A DNA stretch of 64,000 nucleotides from assembly GCA_019424865.1 (NCBI GenBank), contig JAHYYS010000001.1:1-64000 (forward strand). Reading direction: 5' to 3'. How positions within the stretch are numbered: the stretch's first letter is position 1; every line of letters starts with the position of its first letter. This stretch comes from a bacterium. Lineage in GTDB: Bacteria > Bacillota > Clostridia > Oscillospirales > Oscillospiraceae. The translations under genes were made by a program, and so were the position numbers. This document shows, piece after piece, positions 63,510 to 64,000 of this stretch. Under the pieces are notes generated by a model, which ran no database searches, was not told the origin of the DNA, and was given only the letters and a program-made list of their open reading frames with translations.

Positions 63510-64000
63510 ATGACACATTGGCTGATTCTGACTGCTGCGGGGCTGACGGGCCTGTTCGGCCTGGCGCTGACGATATGGGGATGCTGGTATCTGGCGACGG
63601 GGGCGATGTCCTGGCGCCGGCCCATGGACTATGGCTGGCACCCGGCCCATACCCGGTTTGCCGTGCTGATTGCCGCACGGAACGAGGAGCTGGTGATCGG
63701 CCCGCTGATCAACAGCCTGCTGACCCAGGACTACCCCCCGGAGCTGTATGACATCTGGGTGCTCCCCAACAACTGTACGGACAATACCGCCCTGGCAGCC
63801 CGCCAGTTCGGGGCGCAGGTGCTGGAGTGTACCGTCCCGGTGAAGAGCAAGGGCGAGGTGCTGCGGTTTGCTTACCAATGTCTCAAGGGGCGGGGCTATG
63901 ATGCCTACTGCGTCTTTGATGCGGATAACGTGGTGGCCCCCGGCTTCCTGAAGGAGATGAACAACGCCCATATGGCGGGGGCGCGGGCCGCCCAGGGCTA
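63510..64000 (+). CDS. Family 2 glycosyltransferase, cut by window end
   Basis: The first 163 codons of a membrane-associated glycosyltransferase: an N-terminal hydrophobic helix (about 7-28), the nucleotide-sugar strand RFAVLIAARNEELVIG, NNCTDNT, and the metal-binding VFDADNVVAP near 139. The gene runs past position 64000. RBS AGGAGG precedes the ATG. The 63302-63509 spacer carries a poor promoter (TGCTACAAT near 63473). Confidence 0.88.
   Translation, partial: MTHWLILTAAGLTGLFGLALTIWGCWYLATGAMSWRRPMDYGWHPAHTRFAVLIAARNEELVIGPLINSLLTQDYPPELYDIWVLPNNCTDNTALAARQFGAQVLECTVPVKSKGEVLRFAYQCLKGRGYDAYCVFDADNVVAPGFLKEMNNAHMAGARAAQG

Noticed and set aside
1..64000. CRISPR arrays, rRNA, tRNA
   Set aside because: No repeat-spacer array or RNA-gene pattern was noticed in either strand by eye; tRNAscan or a CRISPR finder could confirm.

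Overview
The window looks like chromosomal DNA from a high-GC, spore-forming gut Clostridium relative (Oscillospiraceae, in the Flavonifractor/Intestinimonas/Lawsonibacter neighbourhood). This rests on AddAB helicase-nuclease genes, a YlmC/YmxH-type PRC-barrel protein, a DUF4364 protein, S-layer-homology (SLH) cell-surface proteins, strong Clostridia-style ribosome binding sites, and GC-rich genes separated by perfect-hairpin terminators. The genus is inferred from protein recall, not from a marker gene; no rRNA, tRNA or CRISPR array was seen.

Layout. 1-530 is a non-coding cluster of eight hairpins with a 27-bp repeat. 882-5891 is an operon of a P1B metal ATPase and three M42 aminopeptidases. 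6109-9549 is a secreted SLH / M28 / zincin / transglutaminase-like protein. 9721-12710 holds a sugar kinase, an Lrp regulator and a divergent MATE exporter. 12805-17397 is a minus-strand phosphate/potassium import operon ending in a DUF368 gene. 17919-22002 holds an HxlR regulator, its divergent reductase, two PNPOx-fold flavoproteins, and a zinc-macrodomain / class M sirtuin (SirTM) pair. 22031-31600 is one giant SLH surface protein, preceded by two facing gene remnants at an apparent rearrangement junction (about 31720). 32474-34763 is a Rieske oxidoreductase with a tocopherol-cyclase-like gene. 34908-36290 is a von Willebrand A protein.

36461-38660 is a candidate accessory (possibly defence) module: a roughly 60-nt RNA with its own promoter and terminator, a nuclease-like / nucleotidyltransferase fusion, and a helix-turn-helix protein.

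The most notable structure is at 39983-49894. A conserved Clostridia gene of about 280 codons is cut after codon 32 by a 9,069-bp element. The element carries a large serine recombinase at its left end and a divergently regulated cassette (LysR, aromatic-amino-acid-lyase-like enzyme, M20 amidohydrolase, sodium:solute symporter), plus a SodC-like and small proteins. Both attachment junctions are readable: inverted phage-type arms lie symmetrically around a shared GA dinucleotide, and excision would rejoin the host gene exactly in frame. This is the architecture of sporulation-excised 'skin'-type elements, although a simple insertion is equally possible from sequence alone.

50161-64000 returns to housekeeping genes: iron alcohol dehydrogenase, endonuclease III, glyA, addB, a NIF3/CutA-like protein, an alpha/beta hydrolase, a pyridoxal-kinase-like enzyme, addA, a PRC-barrel protein and a glycosyltransferase cut by the window edge.
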